Source: CAVUFH01 sp963740835 (GTDB lineage: Bacteria > Actinomycetota > Acidimicrobiia > IMCC26256 > PALSA-610). From it: a stretch of DNA of 64,000 nt. Each line of letters starts with the position of its first letter. Position 1 is the first letter of the stretch. The position numbers and the translations under genes were made by a program. The stretch spans positions 186,001 through 250,000 of the forward strand of contig CAVUFH010000007.1 of NCBI GenBank assembly GCA_963740835.1. Reading direction: 5' to 3'. Shown piece by piece: positions 40,768 through 51,518 of the stretch. The notes beneath the pieces were generated by a model. That model searched no databases. It saw nothing but the letters and a program-made list of their open reading frames with translations, and was not told the DNA's origin.

Positions 40768-41681
40768 GCATCACCGTTGACTACGACTATGCGCGCGCGC
40801 TCGACGGCTCGCTCCACCACTCGTGGACCGTCGACGACGCGTTCCAGGGACGCACGTTCGACTTTACGAAGCGATTCCTGCCCGAGCGCATGGCGGGGGT
40901 CGAAGCGATCGCGTGTCTCAACTCGGACGAGAAACGCAAGCTCAACCAAATCAGGGGCAACAGCTACTTCCACCTGTTCGCCTTCGTCGAGGAGTTCATC
41001 ATCCCGATGGTGCTGTCCAACGCCACCCGCGACGTCTACGGCGACGAGACCCGGCTGTGGTCGCTGTTGCGATTCGCCGAAGAAGAGGTGAAGCACCAGG
41101 ACATGATGCGCCAGGCCATAGCTCGGTTCGCGGCGGGCTTCGAAACGCCGCACGAGCTCGTCGCGGGGCGCGAGGGCGTCGCGCAAGCCGTCGTGAGCTC
41201 GTCGCCACTCGCCGCGCTCTTGCTGACGAGCGCGATCGAGTGGTTCGTCCAGCTCCACTATGTCGAGCATGTGCGCGACGACCAGCAGCTCGACCTGCTG
41301 TTCCGCGACCTGCTCAAGTACCACTGGATCGACGAGTCACGGCACGCCAAGCTCGACACCCTGCTGATCGAGGAAGTCGCGTCCGAAGCCTCGCAGGCCG
41401 ACCGCGACGGCGCCATCGACGAGCTGTTGGAGCTCGGCATGGCCGTCGACGGGCTTCTCGCTCAGCAGATCGAGTTCGACGTCGACGCGCTCGAGCGAGC
41501 GTGTACGCGCACGTTCAACCCGGACGAGCGCGAGAAGATCCGAACCGCACAACGGCGCACCTACCGCTGGACGTTCCTCGTCTCCGGCCTCGAACACCCT
41601 AAGTTCCTCGAGGTCGTAGACGCCGTGACACCCGACGGCCGAGCCAAGCTCGCCGCAGCCGTCGCGGCGCTGTCGGCGTAA
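40764..41681 (+). CDS. Ferritin-like diiron oxygenase
   Basis: 305 residues, helical. Iron-ligand candidates are F-V-E-E-F, the E-x-x-H in E-E-E-V-K-H-Q-D and the second E-x-x-H in D-E-S-R-H-A-K. This is the arrangement of ferritin-like di-iron oxygenases (AurF-like and relatives). AAGGAG is well placed before the ATG. Coupled to the SRPBCC gene, whose product might hold the substrate. A decayed copy remains after azlD of module A. Confidence 0.78.
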   Translation: MSITVDYDYARALDGSLHHSWTVDDAFQGRTFDFTKRFLPERMAGVEAIACLNSDEKRKLNQIRGNSYFHLFAFVEEFIIPMVLSNATRDVYGDETRLWSLLRFAEEEVKHQDMMRQAIARFAAGFETPHELVAGREGVAQAVVSSSPLAALLLTSAIEWFVQLHYVEHVRDDQQLDLLFRDLLKYHWIDESRHAKLDTLLIEEVASEASQADRDGAIDELLELGMAVDGLLAQQIEFDVDALERACTRTFNPDEREKIRTAQRRTYRWTFLVSGLEHPKFLEVVDAVTPDGRAKLAAAVAALSA

Positions 41682-41718
41682 GTCGCCACTGAGGATGTGC
41701 GCGCTTCCTGTCAGCGAT

Positions 41719-41747
41719 CGGCGGCGCCGGGTTTGCCGGCGCCGCCG
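41719..41747 (+). terminator. GC hairpin after the diiron gene
   Basis: Perfect 12-bp stem CGGCGGCGCCGG / CCGGCGCCGCCG with a 5-base GTTTG loop, 37 bases after the stop. No long T run follows (only ACTTTCG), which is common for actinobacterial terminators. Confidence 0.7.
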
Positions 41748-42035
41748 ACTTTCGTAAATCGTTCGCGGTTGCGTACGCCGTAGCGAGGCGGCCGCTCCTC
41801 TCCAAGCCGCGCATCAACCGCGCCAGATCGGCTGCAGGAGTCTCGTGCGGCTTCGCGTCGCCCGCCTCGACTGCGACCGATCCCGACTGTGCGGCGGGAG
41901 CGCGACACTGCGTTTCACCGTGAGCGACCCGCACGACGACACCGCGACACGGATCTTTGCCGTCTACGTCTTCACTTGGCACCAAACGCTACCGCACCGA
42001 TTCAGACGTCTCCACAAAGAAACCGGACGCGCGGA
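41748..42035. other. Gap after the terminator, nothing recognised
   Basis: About 290 bases between the diiron operon and the convergent acyl-CoA dehydrogenase. Short frames only; no motif, repeat or RNA was seen. Confidence 0.5.
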
Positions 42036-43259
42036 TCAAGGGATATGCAGACCAGAAACACTACGCGCGATCACAAGTCTTTGGATCTCCGACGTTCCTT
42101 CAAAAATCGTGTAGATCTTCGAGTCGCGGTGCCACTGCTCGACCGGATGCTCCTTCACGTAGCCCGCGCCGCCGAGGATCTGGATCGCTTCCTCAGTCGC
42201 CTTGACTGCGACCTCACCCGCGTAGAGCTTCGACATCGAGCCTTCGCCTGCGGTGAACTCCTTGCCGTTGGCGGCCATCCACGTGGCCCGCCACACCAGC
42301 AGGCGCGCCGCGTCGATCTGCATCTTCATGTCGGCGAGCTTGAACGCGATCGCCTGGTTCATGATGATCGGCCGCCCGAACGCTTGGCGCTCTTTCGCGT
42401 ACTCGAGCGCGTACTCGTACGCAGCGCGGGCGATGCCGATCGCTTGCGCGCCGACGAGCGGGCGGCTTGCCTCGAACGTGCTCATCGCCGCCTGCACGCG
42501 TGAGCTCTTGCCCTCACGCGCCCGCGCGAGCCGCGCGTCGAGCTTCTCCTTGCCGCCGAGCAGGCAGCTGCCGGGCACACGCACGTCGTCGAGGATGACC
42601 TCGGCGGTGTGGCTGGCGCGGATACCCATCTTCTTGAATTTCTGGCCCATCGACAGGCCGGGCGTGCCGGGGGGGACGATGAACGACGCGTGGCCGCGGC
42701 TCTTCAGTTCCGGCTCGACCGACGCCACGACAACGTGCAGGGTCGGAACCTCGGTGATGCCCCCGTTCGTGATCCACGTCTTGGTGCCGTTGATCACCCA
42801 CTCGTCCTTGGCTTCGTCGTAGACCGCGCGCGTGCGCAAGGACGACACGTCGCTACCAGCGTCCGCTTCACTCACCGCGAACGCGGCCAAGCGGATGTCG
42901 TCCGGGGTGCCGAAGCACTGCGGCAGCCACTCGCCGATCTGCTCGGGCGTGCCGTTGCCGACGATGCCGGAGACGCCGAGTGTCGTGCCGAAGATCGAGA
43001 GCGCGATGCCCGCGTCACCCCAGCACAGTTCCTCGGACACCATCGGGAACGTGATGCCGGTCGGGTCGCCGAATGCGTTGGCGATGAAGTCCATCGAGTA
43101 CAGGCCGATCTTGGCGGCCTCCTCGATGATCGGCCACGGCGTCTCCTCGCGCTCGTCCCACTCGGGGGCGCTCGGGCGGACGACATCGGCGGCGAAGTCG
43201 TGGACCCACTTCTGCAGTTGGAGTTGGTCCTCGTTCAGTTCGAGCGAGAAATCGGCCAT
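42036..43259 (-). CDS. Acyl-CoA dehydrogenase
   Basis: 407 residues of the FAD-dependent ACAD family, which introduces the alpha-beta double bond in acyl-CoA. Present are F-A-V-S-E-A-D-A-G-S-D (substrate and FAD loop), W-I-T-N-G-G near residue 160, Q-I-L-G-G-A-G-Y near 365 and F-E-G-T-S-E-I-Q-R, whose Glu is the catalytic base position of MCAD-type enzymes. ATG 43259 has a GAAGG site; ATG 43307 would add 16 non-family residues. Two detached copies of its 3' end lie at 36.6 and 37.4 kb. Confidence 0.92.
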   Translation of the reverse strand: MADFSLELNEDQLQLQKWVHDFAADVVRPSAPEWDEREETPWPIIEEAAKIGLYSMDFIANAFGDPTGITFPMVSEELCWGDAGIALSIFGTTLGVSGIVGNGTPEQIGEWLPQCFGTPDDIRLAAFAVSEADAGSDVSSLRTRAVYDEAKDEWVINGTKTWITNGGITEVPTLHVVVASVEPELKSRGHASFIVPPGTPGLSMGQKFKKMGIRASHTAEVILDDVRVPGSCLLGGKEKLDARLARAREGKSSRVQAAMSTFEASRPLVGAQAIGIARAAYEYALEYAKERQAFGRPIIMNQAIAFKLADMKMQIDAARLLVWRATWMAANGKEFTAGEGSMSKLYAGEVAVKATEEAIQILGGAGYVKEHPVEQWHRDSKIYTIFEGTSEIQRLVIARSVSGLHIP

Positions 43260-43569
43260 GACTGCCTTCTTTCGTGCTGCCTTGGGTGCGCTCGGGTCCA
43301 GCGCCATTGGCGCACATGGCCTGCGAGCCTGACAAATGCGGCCGGCCGTCCGGCGACGAAGTTACCGGCGAGTAACCCAGCATAACCCCGCGCCGGGGGA
43401 CCGTCGAAACCAACCCGCGTGCCATCGGTCACGAGCCGGTTCGCCGCTCCACGCCGGCGGGGTTTTGTCATCAAAGTCGCAAAGTCCGCGCTCAGCGCGA
43501 CGAATGCGACTCTGATGGCAATTCGCCGACGGAAGGGCGGCTGCGCGAGCCCGAGTAGCTTCCGGCGCC
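43260..43569. other. Divergent intergenic region between acyl-CoA dehydrogenase and thiolase
   Basis: About 310 bases without a gene. Promoters for both divergent units must lie here, but no clear -10/-35 pair or palindrome could be picked out. Confidence 0.5.
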
Positions 43570-44712
43570 GTGAAGCAGAGGTCAGGAGCGGGCGGGATCG
43601 GGGGCCGAGCCGCCGTCGTCGGCATCGGCGAGACCGACTACGTGCGCGGGTCGCCGCACCTCCCGGTCGAACTGATGCTGCGCGCAGCCGACACCGCGAT
43701 CGCGGACGCCGGGCTCCCGGCCGGCGCCATCGACGGCATCGTCCCCCCGCCCGGCTACACGTCGAGCGAGGAGCTGGCCGCCAACCTCGGCATCGAGACG
43801 CTCCGGTTCGCGACCACCGTCCACATGGGCGGCGCGAGCTCCGTCGCCGCGCTGCAGCACGCAGTGCTCGCGGTGAACAGCGGGCTCGCGACGAACGTGC
43901 TCGTGGTCGTCGGGTGGAACGGTTACTCCGCGTTCCGGCCCCGCGAGGGGATCCCGCGCCCGCGACGCGGCATGGACACGAGTGCGGTCGGCGACACCGT
44001 CCTCGACTTCTACCTGCCCTACGGCGCGCGCGCCGCCGCGCAGTTCTATTCGTGGATCGCGATGCGGCACAAGCTGCTCTATGGCACGCGCGACACCGAC
44101 ACGGGTGAGGTCGCGGTGACGTTCCGGGCGCACGCGCAACACAACGAGAAGGCGCTGATGCGCGGCAAGCTGCTGACGATGGACGAGTACCTAACGGCGC
44201 GTTGGGTGTCGGAACCGTTCCGGCTGTTCGACTGCTGCCTCGAGACCGACTGCGCGGCCGCGGTCGTCGTCACGGCGCTCGAACGCGCCCGCGACCTCCC
44301 GCACGCACCGGCCGTCGTGCTCGGCGCGGCCGAAGGTCATCCGTATCCCGCCGACGACATCGCCAACCGGCCCGATCCGTTCCACATCGGTCTTACCGAT
44401 GCCGCGCCGCGCGCATTCGGCATGGCGGGCGTCACCGCCCAGGACATGGACTTCCTCGAGGTGTACGACTGCTTCACGTACGTCGTGCTGCTCCAGCTCG
44501 AAGCACTCGGACTCTGCGCGCGCGGCGAAGCCGGGGCGTTCGTGCGCGACGGACGCATCGCGGTGGGTGGCGAGTTCCCGATGAACACCCACGGCGGCCT
44601 GTTGTCGCAAGGTCACATGTGGGGCATGAACCACGTCGTCGAAGCGGTGCGCCAACTGCGTGGTGACGCCGCGCCGCGGTGCAGGTACAAGACGCCGAAG
44701 TCGGTTGCGTGA
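43570..44712 (+). CDS. Thiolase-family (lipid-transfer/acetyl-CoA acetyltransferase-like) protein, 3' frameshift
   Basis: 380 readable residues of the SCP-x-like thiolase group that pairs with DUF35 proteins: A-A-V-V-G-I-G-E-T-D-Y near the start, G-G-A-S-S-V-A-A-L-Q-H-A at the nucleophile region (Ser in place of the thiolase Cys), and N-T-H-G-G-L-L-S-Q-G-H near the end. The frame closes at 44712 as R-C-R-Y-K-T-P-K-S-V-A, but the adjacent frame continues with V-T-G-W-G-D-F-G-D-G-S-L-I-V-L and a stop at 44768 that overlaps the next ATG. This is the normal family ending, so one indel at about 44668-44690 is inferred. Confidence 0.82.
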   Translation: MKQRSGAGGIGGRAAVVGIGETDYVRGSPHLPVELMLRAADTAIADAGLPAGAIDGIVPPPGYTSSEELAANLGIETLRFATTVHMGGASSVAALQHAVLAVNSGLATNVLVVVGWNGYSAFRPREGIPRPRRGMDTSAVGDTVLDFYLPYGARAAAQFYSWIAMRHKLLYGTRDTDTGEVAVTFRAHAQHNEKALMRGKLLTMDEYLTARWVSEPFRLFDCCLETDCAAAVVVTALERARDLPHAPAVVLGAAEGHPYPADDIANRPDPFHIGLTDAAPRAFGMAGVTAQDMDFLEVYDCFTYVVLLQLEALGLCARGEAGAFVRDGRIAVGGEFPMNTHGGLLSQGHMWGMNHVVEAVRQLRGDAAPRCRYKTPKSVA

Positions 44713-44764
44713 CCGGCTGGGGCGACTTCGGCGACGGCAGCCTCATCGTGCTGGGGGTCGATCG

Positions 44765-45415
44765 ATGAGCACCGACGGCCCGGCTGCGCACCCCGAGCTG
44801 CGGATCCTGCCGAACCCGGTCGGCCCGAACGCCGAGTTCTACGCGTGGGCCGCGCGCGGCGAGCTGCGCGTGCAGCGCTGCTCCGACTGCGGTGCCTGGC
44901 GCCATCCGCCGCGCCATCGCTGCGCGACGTGCGGCTCGCTCGCGGCGACGTTCGCACCGGTGTCCGGCCGCGGGCGCGTGTTCTCGTGGACGGTCACGCA
45001 CCAGCAGCTGGATCCCGCGTTCGCGGTTCCGTACGCGGTCGTCGTCGTGGAGCTGGAGGAGGGGCCGAGGCTCGTCGGGAACCTGGTCGGTCCGGACCCC
45101 GCGGATCTCGCGCTCGACCTGCCGGTGACGGCCGAGCTCGAACCGGTCTCGGACGCCGTCGCGCTCGGTGCACTTCCGCCCCGTGCCGTAGTCGGTTTGC
45201 TCGTAGCCTCCCGCGCATGGAGCTCTGGGAACTCACCGCGCGCGAGTGCATCCGCGAGACCGTGGCGAGCTATGCGCACTTCGTCGACAGCGGCCGCTTC
45301 GACGAGGTCATCGCGCTGTTCACCCCGGACGGCGTGCTCGCGGTCGCGGGCAGCGACACCGCGCGCGGCCACGACGGGCTGCGGGCGTTCTTCACCGGCG
45401 TCGGCCGCGACCTGA
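44765..45415 (+). CDS. DUF35 OB-fold/zinc-ribbon protein, 3' frameshift
   Basis: The first ~135 codons are a typical acyl-CoA-associated DUF35 protein: zinc ribbon C-S-D-C-G-A-W-R-H-P-P-R-H-R-C-A-T-C-G followed by an OB fold (R-G-R-V-F-S-W-T-V-T-H, V-V-V-E-L-E-E-G-P-R-L-V-G-N). After about 45163 the frame turns into Arg/Ser-rich nonsense, whereas the next frame gives V-H-F-R-P-V-P-stop at 45191, the expected ending. So the real gene is probably 44765..45191. ATGA coupling with the thiolase gene supports a thiolase/DUF35 complex. Confidence 0.82.
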   Translation: MSTDGPAAHPELRILPNPVGPNAEFYAWAARGELRVQRCSDCGAWRHPPRHRCATCGSLAATFAPVSGRGRVFSWTVTHQQLDPAFAVPYAVVVVELEEGPRLVGNLVGPDPADLALDLPVTAELEPVSDAVALGALPPRAVVGLLVASRAWSSGNSPRASASARPWRAMRTSSTAAASTRSSRCSPRTACSRSRAATPRAATTGCGRSSPASAAT

Positions 45416-45663
45416 AGGACACGTCGACGGTGCCGATGATTCGGCACAACACGTCGAACCTGAGCATCGACGTCGTCAGCCCGACCGAAGCAACCGCGCG
45501 TTGCTACTTCCTCGCGGTCACGGAGCTCGGCGTCGACCACTGGGGTCGTTACCGCGATCGCTTGGTGCCGGCGGGCGATCGCTGGCTCTTCGTTCAGCGT
45601 GAAGTTCGCACCGACGGCGCCGTACCCGGCGGCTGGGCCGAGGGGCGACTCGACCGACGCTGA
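45217..45663 (+). CDS. SnoaL/NTF2-like protein
   Basis: 148 residues of the cone-shaped NTF2-like fold: E-T-V-A-S-Y-A-H-F-V-D-S-G-R-F-D-E-V, L-F-T-P-D-G-V-L, and a C-terminal Y-R-D-R-L-V-P-A-G-D-R-W-L-F sheet. Such proteins are small dehydratases, isomerases or ligand binders. It follows the thiolase/DUF35 pair and may act on the same CoA ester. Its 3' end overlaps the convergent ABC permease gene by 70 bases. Confidence 0.82.
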   Translation: MELWELTARECIRETVASYAHFVDSGRFDEVIALFTPDGVLAVAGSDTARGHDGLRAFFTGVGRDLKDTSTVPMIRHNTSNLSIDVVSPTEATARCYFLAVTELGVDHWGRYRDRLVPAGDRWLFVQREVRTDGAVPGGWAEGRLDRR

Positions 45664-46439
45664 GCGCGCGGCTCCTTCGGCACCCAGGTGAAGTAGCGCA
45701 ACGCGAGCACCATCCCGCCGAGCCCCCAGAGCACGACGACGAACAATCGGCCCCACGCGAACCCGGCGGTGAACGAGTCCGCGTGCACCGCCTGTTGGAA
45801 CGCGAGCGAGAAGGGCTTCAGTGGCAGCAACGAGCCGACGACCTGCACGAGGGTGGACGGGTTCTCGAGCGGGATGAAGACCGACGAAACGAACGCGGCC
45901 GGCAGCAACGTCGCGTTCGCGATCGCAACCGCGGCGTCCCCGTTCGGTGCGAACGCGGCGACCGCGAGGCCGAGCGCGCCGAACGCGACGGCACCGACGA
46001 CGAACGTCACCACGATCGCCGGGATCGCGACCAACGCGATGTGGAGGTCGTAGAACGCCACAGTGATGGCGAGCAGGAGCCCGCTCGTCAGTGCTGCGAT
46101 CACGAGCGCGGAGCCGATGCGACCCGCGATGTACACCCACGCCGGCAGCGGCGTGCCCCGCAACCGCTTCAGGATCCCTTCCTGACGCGAAAAGGTCGTG
46201 CTGACCGCGAGGTACGAGTAGGTGCCCGTGACGACGCCGTAGCCCGCGAGTGACGGTCCGAAGAACTGCGGCACGCTGTAGTGCCGACCCCCAAGGAAGA
46301 TGTCGTCGCGGATGACGATCTGGAACATGAAGAACAACAGCAAGGGCAGCGCGAACGTGAAGAAGAGCAGCAACCGGTTGCGCGCGACGAGGCGCGCCTG
46401 ATGACGGATCTGACCGATGATCAACCGGGCCGTTCTCAC
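45594..46439 (-). CDS. ABC-2 type transporter permease
   Basis: 281 residues with six predicted membrane helices (for example L-L-L-F-F-T-F-A-L-P-L-L-L-F-F and A-F-V-S-S-V-F-I-P-L) and the R-L-R-G-T-P-L coupling segment after helix 2 that is typical of ABC-2 drug/polysaccharide exporters. GTG 46439 overlaps the TGA of the ATPase gene. The C-terminal ~25 residues are Arg/Ser-rich and lie antisense to the SnoaL gene; the true end may be slightly shorter. Confidence 0.88.
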   Translation of the reverse strand: MRTARLIIGQIRHQARLVARNRLLLFFTFALPLLLFFMFQIVIRDDIFLGGRHYSVPQFFGPSLAGYGVVTGTYSYLAVSTTFSRQEGILKRLRGTPLPAWVYIAGRIGSALVIAALTSGLLLAITVAFYDLHIALVAIPAIVVTFVVGAVAFGALGLAVAAFAPNGDAAVAIANATLLPAAFVSSVFIPLENPSTLVQVVGSLLPLKPFSLAFQQAVHADSFTAGFAWGRLFVVVLWGLGGMVLALRYFTWVPKEPRAQRRSSRPSAQPPGTAPSVRTSR

Positions 46440-47347
46440 TCGGCGTCGTCCGTCGGGGTCGTCAGCTCGAGATAGACGTCTTCGAGGCTGGGCCGGTTCA
46501 CGCTGAGGTGCTCGAGTTCGATGCCGCGCGTCATCGCCCAGCCCGTGAGTTCGTGCAGGAGCTCCGTCGGCGCCAGCGTGTCGACGACGACCTTGCCCCC
46601 TTCGAACCGCGCCCGACCTTCGAGCGGCGGGAGATCACTCGGCGCGACGCCGCTCGGAAGCCGGAAGGCGACGCACACGTACTTCGGTCCCGCGCCGAGG
46701 TCCGCGGGCGAACCCAGCGCAACCATCTCACCGTGCGCGATCACCGCGACGCGATCGGCGAGGCGCTCGACTTCGTCCATGTAGTGGGACGTCAGCACGA
46801 TGGTGGTGCCGAGGTCGCGGAGCGATTCGATGAGATCCCAGGACCGACGGCGCGCCTCCGGATCGAAGCCAGTGGTGGGTTCGTCGAGGAAGATGATCTC
46901 GGGCCGGCCGACGAGGGCGAGCGCGAGGTCGAGCCGGCGCAGCTGGCCGCCCGAGAGCGTGCCGATGCGCGCGTGGTACTTCTCGGTGAGGCCGACGAGC
47001 TCGGCGAGCTCGCGACCGTCACGGAAACGGGTGAAGTACGAGCCGTACTGCCGCAGCGCTTCGGACACGGTGAGCTGCACCTCGATACCCGCCGACTGCA
47101 ACACGATCCCGATGCGATCTCGGTACGCCGCGCCACCGGACGCGGGATCGAAGCCGAGCACGCGCACCGCCCCGGCGTCGCGCTCGCGGTAGCCCTCGAG
47201 GATCTCGACCGTCGTTGTCTTTCCCGCACCATTGGGGCCGAGCAGCGCGAAGATCTCGCCCTCATGTACCGCGAAGTCGATGCCGCGGACCGCTTCGACA
47301 TCTGCGTACGACTTCCGCAGCCGCTGCACCTCGACGACATCGGTCAC
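46436..47347 (-). CDS. ABC transporter ATP-binding protein
   Basis: 303 residues: Walker A G-P-N-G-A-G-K-T-T-T, signature L-S-G-G-Q-L-R-R, Walker B I-I-F-L-D-E-P-T-T-G-F-D, H-loop T-S-H-Y-M. The extra C-terminal domain (~residues 220-303) is usual for DrrA/CcmA-type exporters. GTG 47347 is chosen (V-T-D-V-V-E-V-Q-R-L); the longer frame runs through gcvP. It starts 16 bases after the gcvP stop and could be read from the same transcript. Confidence 0.9.
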   Translation of the reverse strand: MTDVVEVQRLRKSYADVEAVRGIDFAVHEGEIFALLGPNGAGKTTTVEILEGYRERDAGAVRVLGFDPASGGAAYRDRIGIVLQSAGIEVQLTVSEALRQYGSYFTRFRDGRELAELVGLTEKYHARIGTLSGGQLRRLDLALALVGRPEIIFLDEPTTGFDPEARRRSWDLIESLRDLGTTIVLTSHYMDEVERLADRVAVIAHGEMVALGSPADLGAGPKYVCVAFRLPSGVAPSDLPPLEGRARFEGGKVVVDTLAPTELLHELTGWAMTRGIELEHLSVNRPSLEDVYLELTTPTDDAE

Positions 47348-47363
47348 GGCGCGGCAACCACTG

Positions 47364-50159
<2,796 letters not shown>

Positions 50160-50277
50160 CGGGTCCGATGTGACGGTCCGCGAAGGTGGCCTCGGGGCCG
50201 GGGACTGCAGTCACGGGATGGGTTCCTCTCGGGTCGCGCGGGACGGTTCCACCGTTCGGCACACCCGCCGGCCGGCC

Positions 50278-50508
50278 CCTCCCCCTCTGTCCGCGGACCT
50301 GAGAGATTCACTGCCTCGCCGGTGGTGGCCGACAGCCGCAGCTTTCCCCGTCGGTGAGGCCGGTGCACGCACCGGACCTGCTCTCCAGAGTTGCCTCGCT
50401 CGGACGGTTCGGTCGCCTGAGAGATTCCGGGGAGGACGTTGCTCCTTCGGCGCCCACTCCGTTTTCCCCGAGCGGTTCCGGAGAACGAGCGGCGTGGGAC
50501 TCTCCCGT
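50278..50508 (-). promoter_or_regulatory. Tandem glycine riboswitch in the gcvP leader
   Basis: Read on the minus strand from 50508, the leader shows GGGAGAG, GCCGAAGGAGCAA, GAATCTCTCAGG, then ACTCTGGAGAG and a second GAATCTCTCAGG followed by GGACAGAG. These are the conserved boxes of the two-aptamer glycine riboswitch. Aptamer 1 spans about 50400-50508 and aptamer 2 about 50278-50395. The end lies ~64 bases before the GTG start at 50214. Glycine binding normally switches on the cleavage system. Confidence 0.92.
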
Positions 50509-50800
50509 CCGAGGTCGACGGCGTATGTGTGCCCGACGATAGCCCTTGCCGTCGCGCGAAGCTGCACGGCTGTGACGGAAGAGCCGGAGAGCCCCGAACC
50601 CGAACCGCGAACCCGAACCGACGCCGGCAACGGCCGGCGACGCGACCGACGACACCGCCGATGCGGCGGACGACGAGACCGAAGCCGCGGCGGCCGAGAG
50701 CACCGAGACCAAGGACGAGGAGGGCGCCCGCCGGCTGCGGACGCTCGCCGCCGCGCTGGCCAACCTCGACGACGCGTCGATCTCGCGCGGCATCGCGACG

Positions 50801-51388
50801 ATGCGGGAGCAGAGTCGCATCGAGGTCGCCGAGCGCCTGCAGCTCTCGAAGGCGACGATCAGGCTCGGCGACGCGTTGGTCCCGTTGCTACGCCGCAAGG
50901 TGCTGGCGGCGACACCTTCACGTCAGCTCTCGGTCGCGTTCGCGCTCGTCGAGGAAGTGAACGACGAGGCGATCGCCGCGCTCGGCGAGAACAGCGAGGA
51001 CCCGAGCCGCGCGGACATGGACGCGGTGCTGCCGGGTCTGATCGAGAGCCAGGGAATGCCGACGGTCGCGCTGATGGTGGCCGCGTACGCGTGCAGCGAC
51101 GCGCAGTGCCAGGGCGTCATGGGCGAGATCCTCGACACCGACGCACGGTTCGTGCTCCCCGACCCGCCGCCGCCCGAGGTGATCGACGAAGTCGAGGTCG
51201 TCGGCGTGACCACCATCACCCGAATCGGCGACGATCCGGCCCAGGCGGAGAAGCGGGAGCAGCGCAAGGCGGCGAAGGCCGCGAAGCGCGAAGCCGAGCT
51301 CCGCAAGCAGGAAGCCGCGACCGCGGCCCAAGCCGCCCGGCGCGAGGCCCAGCACCGCGCCAATCAGCACCGCTCACCCAAGCCCTAA
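50801..51388 (+). CDS. Hypothetical protein with charged coiled tail, probable 5' frameshift
   Basis: 195 readable residues from ATG 50801. Open sequence in the same frame continues upstream (E-P-T-P-A-T-A-G-D-A-T-D-D-T), and GTG 50572 starts V-T-E-E-P-E-S-P-E-P-E-P in the next frame; one indel in the repetitive GAACCC region at about 50598-50612 would join them, giving 50572..51388. The protein has an acidic disordered N-terminus, a helical middle (L-A-N-L-D-D-A-S-I-S-R-G-I) and a basic alanine-rich coiled tail (K-A-A-K-A-A-K-R-E-A-E). No family recognised; divergent from gcvP. Confidence 0.6.
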   Translation: MREQSRIEVAERLQLSKATIRLGDALVPLLRRKVLAATPSRQLSVAFALVEEVNDEAIAALGENSEDPSRADMDAVLPGLIESQGMPTVALMVAAYACSDAQCQGVMGEILDTDARFVLPDPPPPEVIDEVEVVGVTTITRIGDDPAQAEKREQRKAAKAAKREAELRKQEAATAAQAARREAQHRANQHRSPKP

Positions 51389-51390
51389 CC

Positions 51391-51425
51391 GCCCGGCGCC
51401 CGGGCGCCCGGCGCCGGGCGCCGGG
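51391..51425. terminator. GC-only hairpin cluster after the hypothetical gene
   Basis: Within 3 bases of the stop come GCCCGG-CGC-CCGGGC (51391-51405) and an overlapping 20-bp perfect palindrome (51403-51422). The two can fold alternatively. No T tract. Probable transcription end for the plus-strand gene, insulating the D-aminoacylase promoter. Confidence 0.6.
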
Positions 51426-51466
51426 CTCGGTTCCCACGCTTGTCGCGGCCGCGGTCGGAATGGCAG

Positions 51467-51484
51467 AATAGAACGCGTTCTATT
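51467..51484. promoter_or_regulatory. 18-bp perfect palindrome, KstR/TetR-like operator
   Basis: AATAGAACG-CGTTCTATT. Its core TAGAACGCGTTCTA (51469-51482) fits TnnAACnnGTTnnA, the published consensus of KstR, the TetR-family repressor of steroid catabolism in mycobacteria. It lies 35 bases before the D-aminoacylase GTG, an ideal position to block transcription. No TetR gene is adjacent, so the regulator acts from elsewhere. Confidence 0.7.
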
Positions 51485-51518
51485 TCTTCCGTTCCGACCG
51501 CACTGCCGGGAGGCGACC

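Noticed and set aside
31672..41681. Composite transposon explanation for the inverted modules
   Set aside because: No transposase, insertion sequence or terminal inverted repeat was found; divergence between copies is too high for a recent mobile element.
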